Origin: Tellurirhabdus bombi
GTDB lineage: Bacteria > Bacteroidota > Bacteroidia > Cytophagales > Spirosomataceae
Length of the DNA stretch: 64,000 nt
Direction: 5' to 3'
Assembly: GCF_021484805.1 (NCBI RefSeq)
Contig: NZ_CP090557.1
Location: 732,501 to 796,500 of the forward strand
This document shows, piece after piece, positions 27,588 through 36,100 of the stretch. Position 1 is the stretch's first letter. The number at the start of each line of letters is the position of its first letter. The notes beneath the pieces are model-generated. The model was given only the letters and a program-made list of their open reading frames with translations, did no database searches and was not told where the DNA came from. The translations under genes were made by a program, and so were the position numbers.

Positions 27588-28481
27588 CTATTTACGCGCC
27601 ACTTCGGCGTTGCTGATCATCTTTTCGAAAATCTGCCGTTGCTCGATCAAAGCGGCTACTTTGTCGGCTGGGTTAGTGCGGCATTCCAGCAAAATCCAGC
27701 CATCGTAGTTCGCCTTCACGAAAAGATCCATCAACTGCTGGTAGGGATAACTGGTATCATTTAGCTCACGGACATGGCAGATATCGCCAAACCGACTTTT
27801 TACCAGGTTAAAATTTGCTTCCAGACCTTTGCCATTCAGGTCCTGTGGATTGCAGTTCCAGCAAACAGTAGCGTTGCGATGGCTGGCGTGGTCCATGATG
27901 GTTTTTATGTTGGGCAATTCCTGGGTTTCTTCGCCGTGCACTTCCAGGCGAATCTGTTGGCCAAAATCGGCGGCGTATTTTGCCAGTTCATTCAGAGCCT
28001 GACCAATCTGGGCCAGCGTTTTTTCCGTCGGGACTTCCTTGTGCAGAGCGTTAGGCTTCACTTTCACGCCCGACCCGCCCACATCGGCACTAAGCCGGAT
28101 AAATTCTTTAGTTCGATCAATGGCCTTTTGCAGACGCGTCTGATCGGGGAAATCATATTGTTCGTTGGTGCCCAGTCCTACAATCTTCACTGGACTATCG
28201 GCAAATTTCTTTTTCACCTCCTGGCGTTCCGCAGCCGTCAGGTTCGGCATCACGCCGTGTGCGTGCTCCACCCGCAATTCTACGCCACCAATGCCCGCTG
28301 TGGTGCAGTTTTTAATCAGCGTCGGAACGTCCCAATCCTTTCCCCACAGATAGGTAACGAGTCCCAGCTTCATCTTGGATTTTGCCGCCTCAGAGGCGAC
28401 GAAGCCCATTCCGGGCAGGGCGGCCGCACCAGCCAGCAGTGATAATTCTTCGAGAAAGGTTTTGCGATTTATTTTTTTCAT
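27588..28481 (-). CDS. sugar phosphate isomerase/epimerase-like TIM-barrel protein, exported
   Basis: A 297-residue xylose-isomerase-like TIM barrel. It begins with a Tat-like leader (NRKTFLEELSLLAGAAALPG), with Arg-Lys in place of the twin arginine. Metal-binding segments fit the family: GGVELRVEHAHG, IRLEVHGEETQELPN, NATVCWNCNPQDLNGKG and GWILLECRTNP. The ATG at 28481 is preferred because it places the signal sequence at the N-terminus; the longer upstream reading lacks one. The substrate is unknown, and such proteins are common in carbohydrate use by Bacteroidota. It is not obviously linked to the CRISPR locus. Confidence 0.85.
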   Translation of the reverse strand: MKKINRKTFLEELSLLAGAAALPGMGFVASEAAKSKMKLGLVTYLWGKDWDVPTLIKNCTTAGIGGVELRVEHAHGVMPNLTAAERQEVKKKFADSPVKIVGLGTNEQYDFPDQTRLQKAIDRTKEFIRLSADVGGSGVKVKPNALHKEVPTEKTLAQIGQALNELAKYAADFGQQIRLEVHGEETQELPNIKTIMDHASHRNATVCWNCNPQDLNGKGLEANFNLVKSRFGDICHVRELNDTSYPYQQLMDLFVKANYDGWILLECRTNPADKVAALIEQRQIFEKMISNAEVARK

Positions 28482-28587
28482 GGATTCAGGAAAATAGGGG
28501 TTCTCCGCAAATCTAAGAAAAGATCGGTAGGAAGGGTCTGAAAACCTACATTTCTGTCTAGCTACCTGAATCAAAGTGGCCTAAAAC

Positions 28588-28618
28588 AACAAAAGCGCTG
28601 AATATCAGCGCTTTTGTT
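28588..28618 (-). terminator. intrinsic terminator after tRNA-Leu
   Basis: A perfect 14-bp inverted repeat (28588-28601 with 28605-28618, core AGCGCTGA/TCAGCGCT) with a 3-nt loop and a T-rich flank. It lies 26 bases past the encoded CCA end. Confidence 0.85.
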
Positions 28619-28697
28619 TGGTTCCGCAGCCTTTGTAAGGCATTGGTACCGGGAACGGGAATCGAACCCGTACGGGCGTTACGGCCCACAGGATTTT

Positions 28698-29428
28698 CGT
28701 ACCAGCTACAGTTTTCACTGCTTCCGACCATTTCGGAATTTGTGGTCTGGACTTTCTCTTCACCATGTTCCAGTAAACTGGAGTTTAGGTGCCGCCTGTC
28801 AAGTCTCTACACCTTCCTCATTCCTGAGGCTTGGCTCGGGATTACCATCAACTATTGCTGGAAGGCTTCCCCGACGTTAAGCGGTTCTACTCCAAATGTT
28901 TCCATCTGGGCACTCAAATTTTTGATATTCTTGGCGCGGTAATTTTCAGTAAGAGCGTGACAGTTGGGGCACAACAAGCTAAGATTTATCAGCGCGTTAT
29001 TTTTCCGATTGCCATCTTTATGATGTAACTCCAAAGGAATTGGCTGCTCTAACCATTTTGACAAGCCACATGATTCACATTCGTGTTTTTTGTAGCCTTC
29101 CTTCAGTAATCTCTTTTTCAGCTTGTGAGTTTGATACGTAAAGTAAGTTCCGTCGAAAATAGATTCTATTGGAACCGCCTGCTTAGAGGGTTTTTTCTGC
29201 GTTCCCTTTCCAGATTGGTTGGTTTTGAAACAACCAAGTCTTTTAGCATGAAAACAAAGGGTTTTGTAATTCATACCAAGGGTTACAGCGGCCTGCGCCA
29301 TACTTTCCGCTTCATTACAAACTGTAACAAAATGATCTTCAAAGAGTGCATCAAATTGATAGCGAGCCATGAGCCTACATCTTTATTAATGCCAATCTCA
29401 CCGAAAACCGCCAGAATATCAAAGAACT
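28698..29428 (-). ncRNA. self-splicing group I intron (IC3-like) in tRNA-Leu(UAA)
   Basis: A 731-nt insertion between U34 and A35 of the anticodon. It follows a U and ends in G, as group I introns do. Core elements on the minus strand: GGUAAUCCCGAGCCAAGCC (28846-28828, P4-P6), AAGGUGUAGAGACUUGACAG (from 28815, P7 with the G-binding site), a P8 hairpin CCAG-UUUA-CUGG (28783-28768), AGAAAGUCCAGACCAC (28757-28742, P7 3' strand) and a GAAA-tetraloop hairpin CAGU-GAAA-ACUG (28720-28709). By recall these closely resemble the Azoarcus tRNA-Ile and cyanobacterial tRNA-Leu introns. GAG (29399-29397) could pair with exon CUU as P1, and GGUUUU (29409-29404) with exon 2 AAAAUC as P10. Confidence 0.93.
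28852..29370 (-). CDS. HNH homing endonuclease encoded in the group I intron
   Basis: A 172-residue protein read in the same direction as the tRNA, starting 58 nt inside the intron. The N-terminus has a helix-turn-helix-like segment (about residues 22-45, MAQAAVTLGMNYKTLCFHAKRLGC). The C-terminal half is an HNH domain with two cysteine pairs, CESC (98, 101) and CPNCH (134-138), around LELHHKDGNRKNNALINL (H116, H117, N129). Such enzymes cut intronless alleles so that the intron is copied in by repair. The last eight codons overlap the predicted P4 5' strand, so the gene and ribozyme share sequence. No good ribosome-binding site is visible. Confidence 0.9.
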   Translation of the reverse strand: MARYQFDALFEDHFVTVCNEAESMAQAAVTLGMNYKTLCFHAKRLGCFKTNQSGKGTQKKPSKQAVPIESIFDGTYFTYQTHKLKKRLLKEGYKKHECESCGLSKWLEQPIPLELHHKDGNRKNNALINLSLLCPNCHALTENYRAKNIKNLSAQMETFGVEPLNVGEAFQQ

Positions 29429-29484
29429 AAGTCCTGCGCGTCTACCTATTCCGCCATCCCGGCGTGGCATTCAACACATTCTAC

Positions 29485-29510
29485 AAAAAAGGCACCGTTT
29501 CCGGTGCCTT
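29485..29510 (-). terminator. hairpin with T-tract between tRNA-Gly and tRNA-Leu
   Basis: Stem AAGGCACCG/CGGTGCCTT with a GAAA loop, followed on the minus strand by six T residues. It starts just after tRNA-Gly and ends only 21 bp before tRNA-Leu, leaving little room for a separate promoter. Confidence 0.8.
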
Positions 29511-29512
29511 CG

Positions 29513-29585
29513 AGCGAAAGACGGGGTTCGAACCCGCGACCTCGACCTTGGCAAGGTCGCGCTCTACCAGCTGAGCTACTTTCGC
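29513..29585 (-). tRNA. tRNA-Gly(GCC)
   Basis: A 73-nt cloverleaf: acceptor GCGAAAG/CUUUCGC, D arm GCUC...GAGC, anticodon arm CGACC-UUGCCAA-GGUCG (anticodon GCC), T arm GCGGG-UUCGAAC-CCCGU, discriminator U. CCA is not encoded, unlike in the neighbouring tRNA-Leu. Confidence 0.97.
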
Positions 29586-29664
29586 GTTCTGCCTTTCGGC
29601 GTCGTTTTGTGATGCAAATATAGCTGGTTGACTTGTTCTTGCAAATACTTTTTTCGTTTTTTCC

Positions 29665-30552
29665 CTAGTTAATTTTTATCCCCACTGATTCTGAGAACCT
29701 TAAAAAGAGTAAAATCAGAAAAAAAATATTGAGACCCAGTCCAGACAGAAGCGTCATGCGCATCGCCGAGCGAAAATCAGCCTGGTTCACGTCTTTCGCG
29801 ACTCGTCTAAACCACCCTAAAAAAAACAAAATACCTGGCAAAAGGCACAATGGCAGCAACCAGAAGACCACCTTACCGTTAAAATAAACGTAAAAACCGG
29901 TTAAGGATAGCATAAAAAAGAAGATGGCATTTAAAAATGTCCCGCGTACACCTAGCAGCCGACTCATGGTTAAATCGCCCCGACGGGCATCTTCTTCGTG
30001 CTGATAAACCTGCGTAATGGGATAAACCGCCAGCAAATTTAGAGTACAAAGCAACCCGGCCAGCAGCGGCTTTACCCGAAACACATCAGCAATGGGAAGG
30101 CCATTGATTGCTTGCAGCGTCATGATATACGTAAACCCGCCCTGAAACATACTGACAATGACCCAGCTAATAAGCGGATACTTCTTAAGACGGATAGCCG
30201 GATGACTGTAGGCTTTGGAAATAAAACCGTAGATCAATAGATAAGCCACAAACCACCAACCCACCCAAATACCCAATACCAACGCCACCACATCCAGCAC
30301 CCAAGCTACGTTGAACAAGGCTTTGTCTACCGCTGGCGGTGCTTCCAGAATGCCAATACTTCCTTCATCTTTGTCAAAATAGCTGTTGTAGGCGTTGCTG
30401 GCCGGGTAGAGTAACAAATGAATAATGACCAGCACCAGCCCGGCCCGAACCCAATCCGGTCGAGGTGACTGACTCAGCGCAAACGTAAAAACGGGCAGCA
30501 GAAAAAAAGAGAAAGGCACGCGGAGGTGTAACCAGATAGCGCGGGGAGTCAT
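29665..30552 (-). CDS. UbiA family prenyltransferase
   Basis: A 295-residue membrane protein with about eight to nine hydrophobic helices. The two Asp-rich motifs that bind prenyl diphosphate and magnesium are visible: NAYNSYFDKDEG (about residues 53-64) and YQHEEDARRGD (about 182-192). It should move an isoprenyl chain onto an aromatic or similar acceptor. The assignment to quinone, haem or secondary metabolism is open; it differs from typical MenA or UbiA by its lone position. It is divergent from a type III polyketide synthase gene with 129 bp between the starts, which suggests a common product. Confidence 0.85.
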   Translation of the reverse strand: MTPRAIWLHLRVPFSFFLLPVFTFALSQSPRPDWVRAGLVLVIIHLLLYPASNAYNSYFDKDEGSIGILEAPPAVDKALFNVAWVLDVVALVLGIWVGWWFVAYLLIYGFISKAYSHPAIRLKKYPLISWVIVSMFQGGFTYIMTLQAINGLPIADVFRVKPLLAGLLCTLNLLAVYPITQVYQHEEDARRGDLTMSRLLGVRGTFLNAIFFFMLSLTGFYVYFNGKVVFWLLPLCLLPGILFFLGWFRRVAKDVNQADFRSAMRMTLLSGLGLNIFFLILLFLRFSESVGIKIN

Positions 30553-30681
30553 GGAATATAGGCTGGAAAAATAAGGCTCATCTTGATTCTACATAACATT
30601 CCCCTAATGCATTTGTTATAACGCATAGGCAACGGCAACGCTTCGCGCGGACGGTGCGCGACGTTTACTGATTGTATCTTG

Positions 30682-31872
30682 ATGAACAGTTACCTAACTG
30701 CCATTGGCACGGCCGTTCCCGAACACGGCTTTTTTCAACAACAGATTGCTTCTTTCATGGCCCAGGCTTTGCAGCTTGACGAGCGGGAACGCCGCAAATT
30801 GCAGGCGCTCTACCGGCAAACCCGCATCGAGAAGCGGCATTCGGTATTGCCCGATTTTGGCCGCGAGGTGGGTGATTTTTCGTTTTTTCCGAATACGACA
30901 GATTTAGAGCCGTTCCCGACCGTCGGACAGCGCATGCAGCTCTACCAGCGCGAAGCCCTGCCCCTCGCTTTGAAGGCAATTCAGGACTGTCTGCGCGGTA
31001 CTTCTGCTCCTATTACACACTTGGTTACGGTAAGTTGCACCGGCATGTATGCCCCGGGTTTGGATATTGAGTTGATTGATGCACTGAATTTGCCAACAAC
31101 AACCTCCCGTACGGCCATCAATTTTATGGGTTGCTACGGCGCCTTCAACGGCTTGAAAGTAGCCGATGCCATCGTTCGGGCCGATGCCGACGCCTGTGTG
31201 CTGGTTGTTTGCGTCGAACTGTGCACCATTCATTTTCAGAAAAAGCAGGAAGAAGATCATTTATTGTCTAACGCCCTTTTTGCCGACGGTGCCGCTGCCG
31301 TCTTGATCGAAGCCCAGCCCCGCCCAAGCACACCCTCGCTAAAACTCCGGACATTTTACTGCGACCTGCTTTCGGAAGGACGCGAAGAAATGGGCTGGAT
31401 CATCAATGACCACGGCTTTGAAATGACCTTAACCTCTGAAGTTCCGGCGGTTATTCGGCAAGGCATCGGGCGGCTCTTGTCGCAGTTACTGCAAAAAAGC
31501 AACCTGACGATTGAAGACATTGATCAGTACGCCATTCATCCTGGTGGTCGGAAAATTCTGGAAGTCATTGAACAGCAACTTGGTCTTGAGCCTGCCGATA
31601 ACCAGCCCGCCTACGAAATCCTGCGTCAATACGGCAACATGTCTTCGGCAACGGTTTTGTTTGTTTTGCAGGAAATCTGGAAAACATTGAATACGCCCGA
31701 CAACCTTAATTCCGAAGTCACCTCAGCCAGCGAAAAAAGAGCCAAAAACATTTTAAGCTGTGCGTTTGGACCGGGCCTAACCCTGGAATCCATGATTCTG
31801 GAGATTATTCCCGCTGCCCAGCCCGTCGGTTCAGCGGCGGATACGCTTTCGAGCATTCCTTCCAAAGCCTGA
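30682..31872 (+). CDS. type III polyketide synthase (chalcone synthase-like)
   Basis: A 396-residue homodimeric condensing enzyme that extends an acyl-CoA starter with malonyl-CoA. The Cys-His-Asn triad is intact: C119 (VSCTGMYAPG), H286 (YAIHPGGRK) and N319 (YGNMSSATV). The segment RTAINFMGCYGAFNGLKVAD is typical of bacterial type III enzymes rather than FabH. The ATG at 30682 is used; the frame opens three bases earlier with TTG. The divergent UbiA gene could prenylate its product. No methyltransferase or oxidase lies beside it. It ends 33 bp before a perfect palindrome. Confidence 0.88.
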   Translation: MNSYLTAIGTAVPEHGFFQQQIASFMAQALQLDERERRKLQALYRQTRIEKRHSVLPDFGREVGDFSFFPNTTDLEPFPTVGQRMQLYQREALPLALKAIQDCLRGTSAPITHLVTVSCTGMYAPGLDIELIDALNLPTTTSRTAINFMGCYGAFNGLKVADAIVRADADACVLVVCVELCTIHFQKKQEEDHLLSNALFADGAAAVLIEAQPRPSTPSLKLRTFYCDLLSEGREEMGWIINDHGFEMTLTSEVPAVIRQGIGRLLSQLLQKSNLTIEDIDQYAIHPGGRKILEVIEQQLGLEPADNQPAYEILRQYGNMSSATVLFVLQEIWKTLNTPDNLNSEVTSASEKRAKNILSCAFGPGLTLESMILEIIPAAQPVGSAADTLSSIPSKA

Positions 31873-31905
31873 AAAAGCCTTTCTTCTCGCTTCTTTTTGA
31901 TGCTT

Positions 31906-31928
31906 TTGACCTACATCGAGTAGGTCAA
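31906..31928. repeat. perfect palindrome after the polyketide synthase gene
   Basis: TTGACCTAC-ATCGA-GTAGGTCAA, a 9-bp perfect inverted repeat with a 5-nt loop. No T-tract follows on the plus strand, so it could be either a weak terminator or an operator. Confidence 0.5.
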
Positions 31929-32088
31929 TTCAGGCATTTGTGCGCCAAGTCGCAAGAAATTTTTAGCCACCGGCAAAAGCATGCTCATTAACGTTTAAAT
32001 TTGGAGCTTTATGAGTCGGCAAAATGTTGACTTGTAAAGGAACAATCCTTACTCATTATAACTTTTGTTTATTCTGCTTCACTGAATT

Positions 32089-33165
32089 ATGTTTAGTTAC
32101 GAAACCATATTCTTTGCCTGCTTTTCCGTGTTCGTCTTGGTTGTTATGTCGCTCGATTTGGGCGTTTTTTCCAAGCAGAAAAGCCACATTGTTAGTTTTA
32201 AAGAAGCGGGTACCTGGAGCGCGGTCTGGGTGGCGTTGTCGATTGCGTTTTATTTTTTCCTCAAAAATTACGGTTATCTGATTCACGGCATTACCGACAT
32301 GGCTCGCCTGGAGGAAGTTCGGAGCCTCTACGCGGCTCACGTTGCTACAGTTCCGGGAAATTTCGAGGCGAGTCTGGCCCTGTTTCAGAATAACATGGCC
32401 CTTGAATACATCACCGGTTACCTCGTGGAATATTCACTCTCCGCCGACAATATTTTCGTGTTTATCATGATTTTTGCTTCGTTTGGCGTTCGGGAGCGGT
32501 ACTACAAGAAAATTCTGGTCTGGGGTATTTTAGGAGCCATCGTCCTGCGGTTTGTTTTCATTTTTGTGGGATCGGCCCTGCTGCAACGTTTTGAATGGAT
32601 CATTTATATTTTCGGGGCATTCCTGGTATATACTGGTTTAAAATTGTTCTTCGAAAAAGAAGGCGACGACAAAATTGAGCCCAGCAACCACCCGGTTGTA
32701 AAAATTACGGCCAAGTATCTAAACGTCTATCGACGCAACGTAACCGACCGTTTTTTCGTACGCCGCAAAACAGATAACAAACTGTTTGTCACGCCTTTAT
32801 TCATCGTCGTTATTGTTGTTGCCTTCACGGACCTGATCTTTGCCGTTGATTCGATTCCGGCGATTTTCTCCATTACAAAAGACCCGTACATCGTTTTCTT
32901 CTCGAACGTTTTTGCCATCATGGGTCTGCGGTCCATGTTCTTCTTCCTGTCGAGCATCATGAGCAAATTCCGCTTCCTGAAAGTAGGCTTGGCCGTGCTG
33001 CTGACCTTCATCGGTTTAAAGATGATTTTGCATCACCAGCTTGAAGAACTAGGGTTTGAAACCATTTATTCGCTGTATGTCATTCTGACCATTTTGGCCG
33101 TTTCTGTGGTTGCCTCGTGGTTAATTCCTGAGAAGAAAAAAACACCGGAGGAATTGAACGTCTGA
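32089..33165 (+). CDS. TerC/Alx family integral membrane protein
   Basis: A 358-residue protein with about nine membrane helices. The family signature acidic motifs are present: SLSADNIFVFIMIFASF (about residues 118-134) and FAVDSIPAIFSITKDPYIVFFSNVFAIMGLRSMFF (about 257-292). The order and length match the Alx branch, implicated in manganese export and pH-linked control. A 216-bp leader precedes it with a small hairpin near 32033-32051 (GTAAAGGA/TCCTTAC), but no known yybP-ykoY element was recognised. The next gene, a helicase, starts one base after its stop codon. Confidence 0.9.
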   Translation: MFSYETIFFACFSVFVLVVMSLDLGVFSKQKSHIVSFKEAGTWSAVWVALSIAFYFFLKNYGYLIHGITDMARLEEVRSLYAAHVATVPGNFEASLALFQNNMALEYITGYLVEYSLSADNIFVFIMIFASFGVRERYYKKILVWGILGAIVLRFVFIFVGSALLQRFEWIIYIFGAFLVYTGLKLFFEKEGDDKIEPSNHPVVKITAKYLNVYRRNVTDRFFVRRKTDNKLFVTPLFIVVIVVAFTDLIFAVDSIPAIFSITKDPYIVFFSNVFAIMGLRSMFFFLSSIMSKFRFLKVGLAVLLTFIGLKMILHHQLEELGFETIYSLYVILTILAVSVVASWLIPEKKKTPEELNV

Positions 33166-33166
33166 C

Positions 33167-36100
33167 ATGCTTGATCCGGAAATTCTTAAAGCCTATGCCC
33201 GTCGACTCACTAATCTCAGCAGCCGAAACCGCTCGCTGCTCCTGACTAGTTTGCCTGCGGAACAATTTCTGGATCTTCACGAAACCGATTTCCTAACGAA
33301 CACCCCGTCTTTCGAGCTGGTTCGGCAGTTGATGGCCCGACGCGCGGCCATTCCGATCTGTGCCGTTCTGGACAGTCGGCACGAGAAAAGCAACGAAGTC
33401 AGCCGCAAGCTCAGAAAGCTGGCCCGAACGAGTCGCTTCATTGAAGAAGAGCGGGGCACAAAGGATTTGTACGTTGGCTACCCGTTCGTCCGGGGGAAAC
33501 TCATGGACGATACGGTTATCCACGGTCCGCTGGTTTTTTTTCCGGTGCAGATCGAGCAGCGCAACAACCAGTGGTTTCTCCTCCGCCGCGCCGACGAACC
33601 CATTACGCTCAACCAGAGCTTTTTGCTAGCCTACGCGCATTACAACCAGATTCGCTTGCCAAACGACTGGCTCGAACGCACGCTGGATGAGCTCGACAAG
33701 GATGCTACCGTTTTCCGGACCCAGTTGTACGAGCTTTTGAAGGAGAGTCCGTACGAGATTCATTTTAACCAGGATTTGTTCCGGGATAGTCTTCAGTGGT
33801 TCGATGCGCTCAAGAAATCGGCGCTGGAGACGCTTGACAGTACCGGCGAGCTGAAGTTATACCCCGAGGCGGTGCTGGGAATTTTTCCCCAGGCAGGCTC
33901 CTACCTGGTGCCGGATTATGACGTTTTGTTAGAATCGGAAACGAGCGAAAACGAGCGGGATTTTCTGGCTCTTTCGCCGCAGCCTGTTGCTTCGCTCCCA
34001 CCCATTCGGGAAGAGCACCTGCATACGCCCCTGGCGTTGGATGCTTCCCAGGAGGCCGCCATCCGACGCGTTAAAGCGGGCGAGTCGCTGGTGGTGCAAG
34101 GCCCGCCGGGAACCGGAAAGTCCCAGTTGATCAGTAACCTCATGGCCGATTTTGCGGCGCAGGGAAAACGGGTTTTGCTGATTTGCCAGAAACGGGCGGC
34201 GCTGGATGTGGTTTACGAACGGCTAAAGCAGGTGGGACTGGCTCCGTTTTCTGCCCTGATTCACGACTTCAAAAACGATCGCAAAGCCCTTTATCAACAG
34301 CTTACGAACCAAATTGAACGGGTTGACGAATACCAGAAACAAAATCACGGGCTAGACGCTGTTTTGCTAGAACGCATCTTTGACCAGGAATCCCGCCGCA
34401 TCGACCAATTGCTGGCCGAACTACAGTCTTTTAAAGAGGCTCTGTTTGACGAGGTAGCCTGCGGCGCCTCAGCCAAGGAGTTGTACCTCAGCAGTAAACC
34501 CACCGCTCCGACCATCGCTCTGGACGATGTATACCACCATTTCAGGCTGGACCTAACCGACCGCTTCGTGCAGTCGCTGGCCAGCTACGAGGCATATTAC
34601 CAACACTTGAGTCCGCAGCATCCCTGGCAGAACCGGGTGTCATTCAGTGCGTTCAGTTATACGGATTTAGGATTACTGCAACAAGCCATCAATGAAGTTG
34701 TAGTGTCGAATAAACAACTGACTGAAGAAACACAAATGGTTTTTGGGACGGCGCTCACCTGGCAACAGGCCGAAAGCCTGGGCGAACACCTGCCCCATTT
34801 GCAGCTGGTTCGGGAGCAGCCCGCCGATGACTTATACTGGCATATTCTGTCACGTTTTTCCCGTCACCAGATTTCGGCGGAGCTGGCCAAATCTCTGACG
34901 TATCAGCTTGCAGCGCTGGTCGATACCTTCGAGAAAAAGCCACCGCAGTTTGACAACTCACTTCAGCAACTTCCCGCCCTGATTCAGCGGCTAGACGCGG
35001 GTATTCAGGCCCGAAAAAAAACATTTAGCTGGCTTTTATACCGGGATAAATCGTTTGTTCAGGATCTGGTGAATCGCTTCGGGCTAACCACTAACCTGAC
35101 GGACCTCACGCTGCTGCAACTGGAATTGGATCGCCAGCATGGTCTGTATGCGCAAGCTGAAGCCGTCACCTCGCAATTGGATTTGCCCTCTATCTTAACC
35201 AGCGAACTCGCCCAGACGCGGCAGAACGTTCACCACTTAAACCGCGCCTTTAAGCAAGCTGCCGAAACCTGGGATTTTTTGCAAACAACGTTTCCGTTTC
35301 TGGGCAAATGGCTGGCGGCTACGGATACGCGGAAGGACTTTCAAGCCGGACTCGGGCATCTACACCACTGGCTCACGCTGGTTTTGGCGGCGAAACCGAA
35401 GCGGCAGAAATACCTCACGCTGGAGCAGGTGGCCAATCTGCTCCATAACCCGGAACTGGCTCACAAACTGACCCTTTCTTTACAGCAGGATTTTGATTTA
35501 TTAATCGAAACAGACCGCCTTTACGAGCGTTTTTCGGAGCCGGAGCGGTTGGTAGCCAACCGCCTGGTGGCGTCTGGGTTTTCGAACTGGCCCGAAACAT
35601 TTCTAAATGCCTTGCGGCTGGTCTGGCTCACGCATCTTGAAACACAGCACCCCATTCTGCGCAGCGTTTCAACATTGAGGATGAATCAGTTGGAGCGGGA
35701 TTTACAGGAGAGTATTCTTAAAAAACAAAGCCTAAGCCAGCAGATTCTACTCCTAAAATTGCGGGAGCAAACCTACCGCCGACTGGAATACAACCGCCTG
35801 AATAACCTCATCACCTACCGCGACCTTCACCACCAGGTGACCAAAAAAAGAGCCATCTGGCCGGTTCGCAAGCTCATGGAGCAGTTTTTCGATGAGGTAT
35901 TTAAAATTGTTCCCTGCTGGATGGCGTCGCCGGAATCGGTATCGGCCATTTTTCCGATGCAGCCACACCTGTTCGATCTGGTCATTTTTGACGAAGCCTC
36001 GCAGTGCTACGCCGAAAATGGCATCCCAGCGATTTTTCGCGCCAAGCAGGTGGTCATCACGGGCGACGATAAACAACTACAACCCAGCGATTTATATCGA

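Larger units (their letters stand above)
28644..29463 (-). tRNA. tRNA-Leu(UAA), split by a group I intron
   Basis: Exon 1 (29463-29429, 35 nt) holds the acceptor strand GCCGGGA, the D arm and the 5' half of the anticodon arm, ending CAGGACUU. Exon 2 (28697-28644, 54 nt) starts AAAAUCCUG and continues with the long class II variable arm (GGGC/GCCC), the T arm (ACGGG-UUCGAUU-CCCGU), the acceptor strand UCCCGGU, discriminator A and an encoded CCA. Joining them gives an 89-nt tRNA with a 7-nt loop CUUAAAA and anticodon UAA. G1-U72 also occurs in E. coli tRNA-Leu(UAA). Splicing is needed to make a working tRNA. Confidence 0.93.

Noticed and set aside
27774-28442. 222-residue plus-strand ORF
   Set aside because: It is antisense to the TIM-barrel gene, with composition typical of a shadow frame.
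28614-29430. Several plus-strand ORFs over the tRNA-Leu region
   Set aside because: They cross tRNA exons and the intron core in antisense; the minus-strand HNH gene explains the coding signal.
32000-32088. yybP-ykoY-type manganese riboswitch upstream of the TerC-like gene
   Set aside because: Only a small hairpin is visible, and the conserved core of that riboswitch was not recognised.
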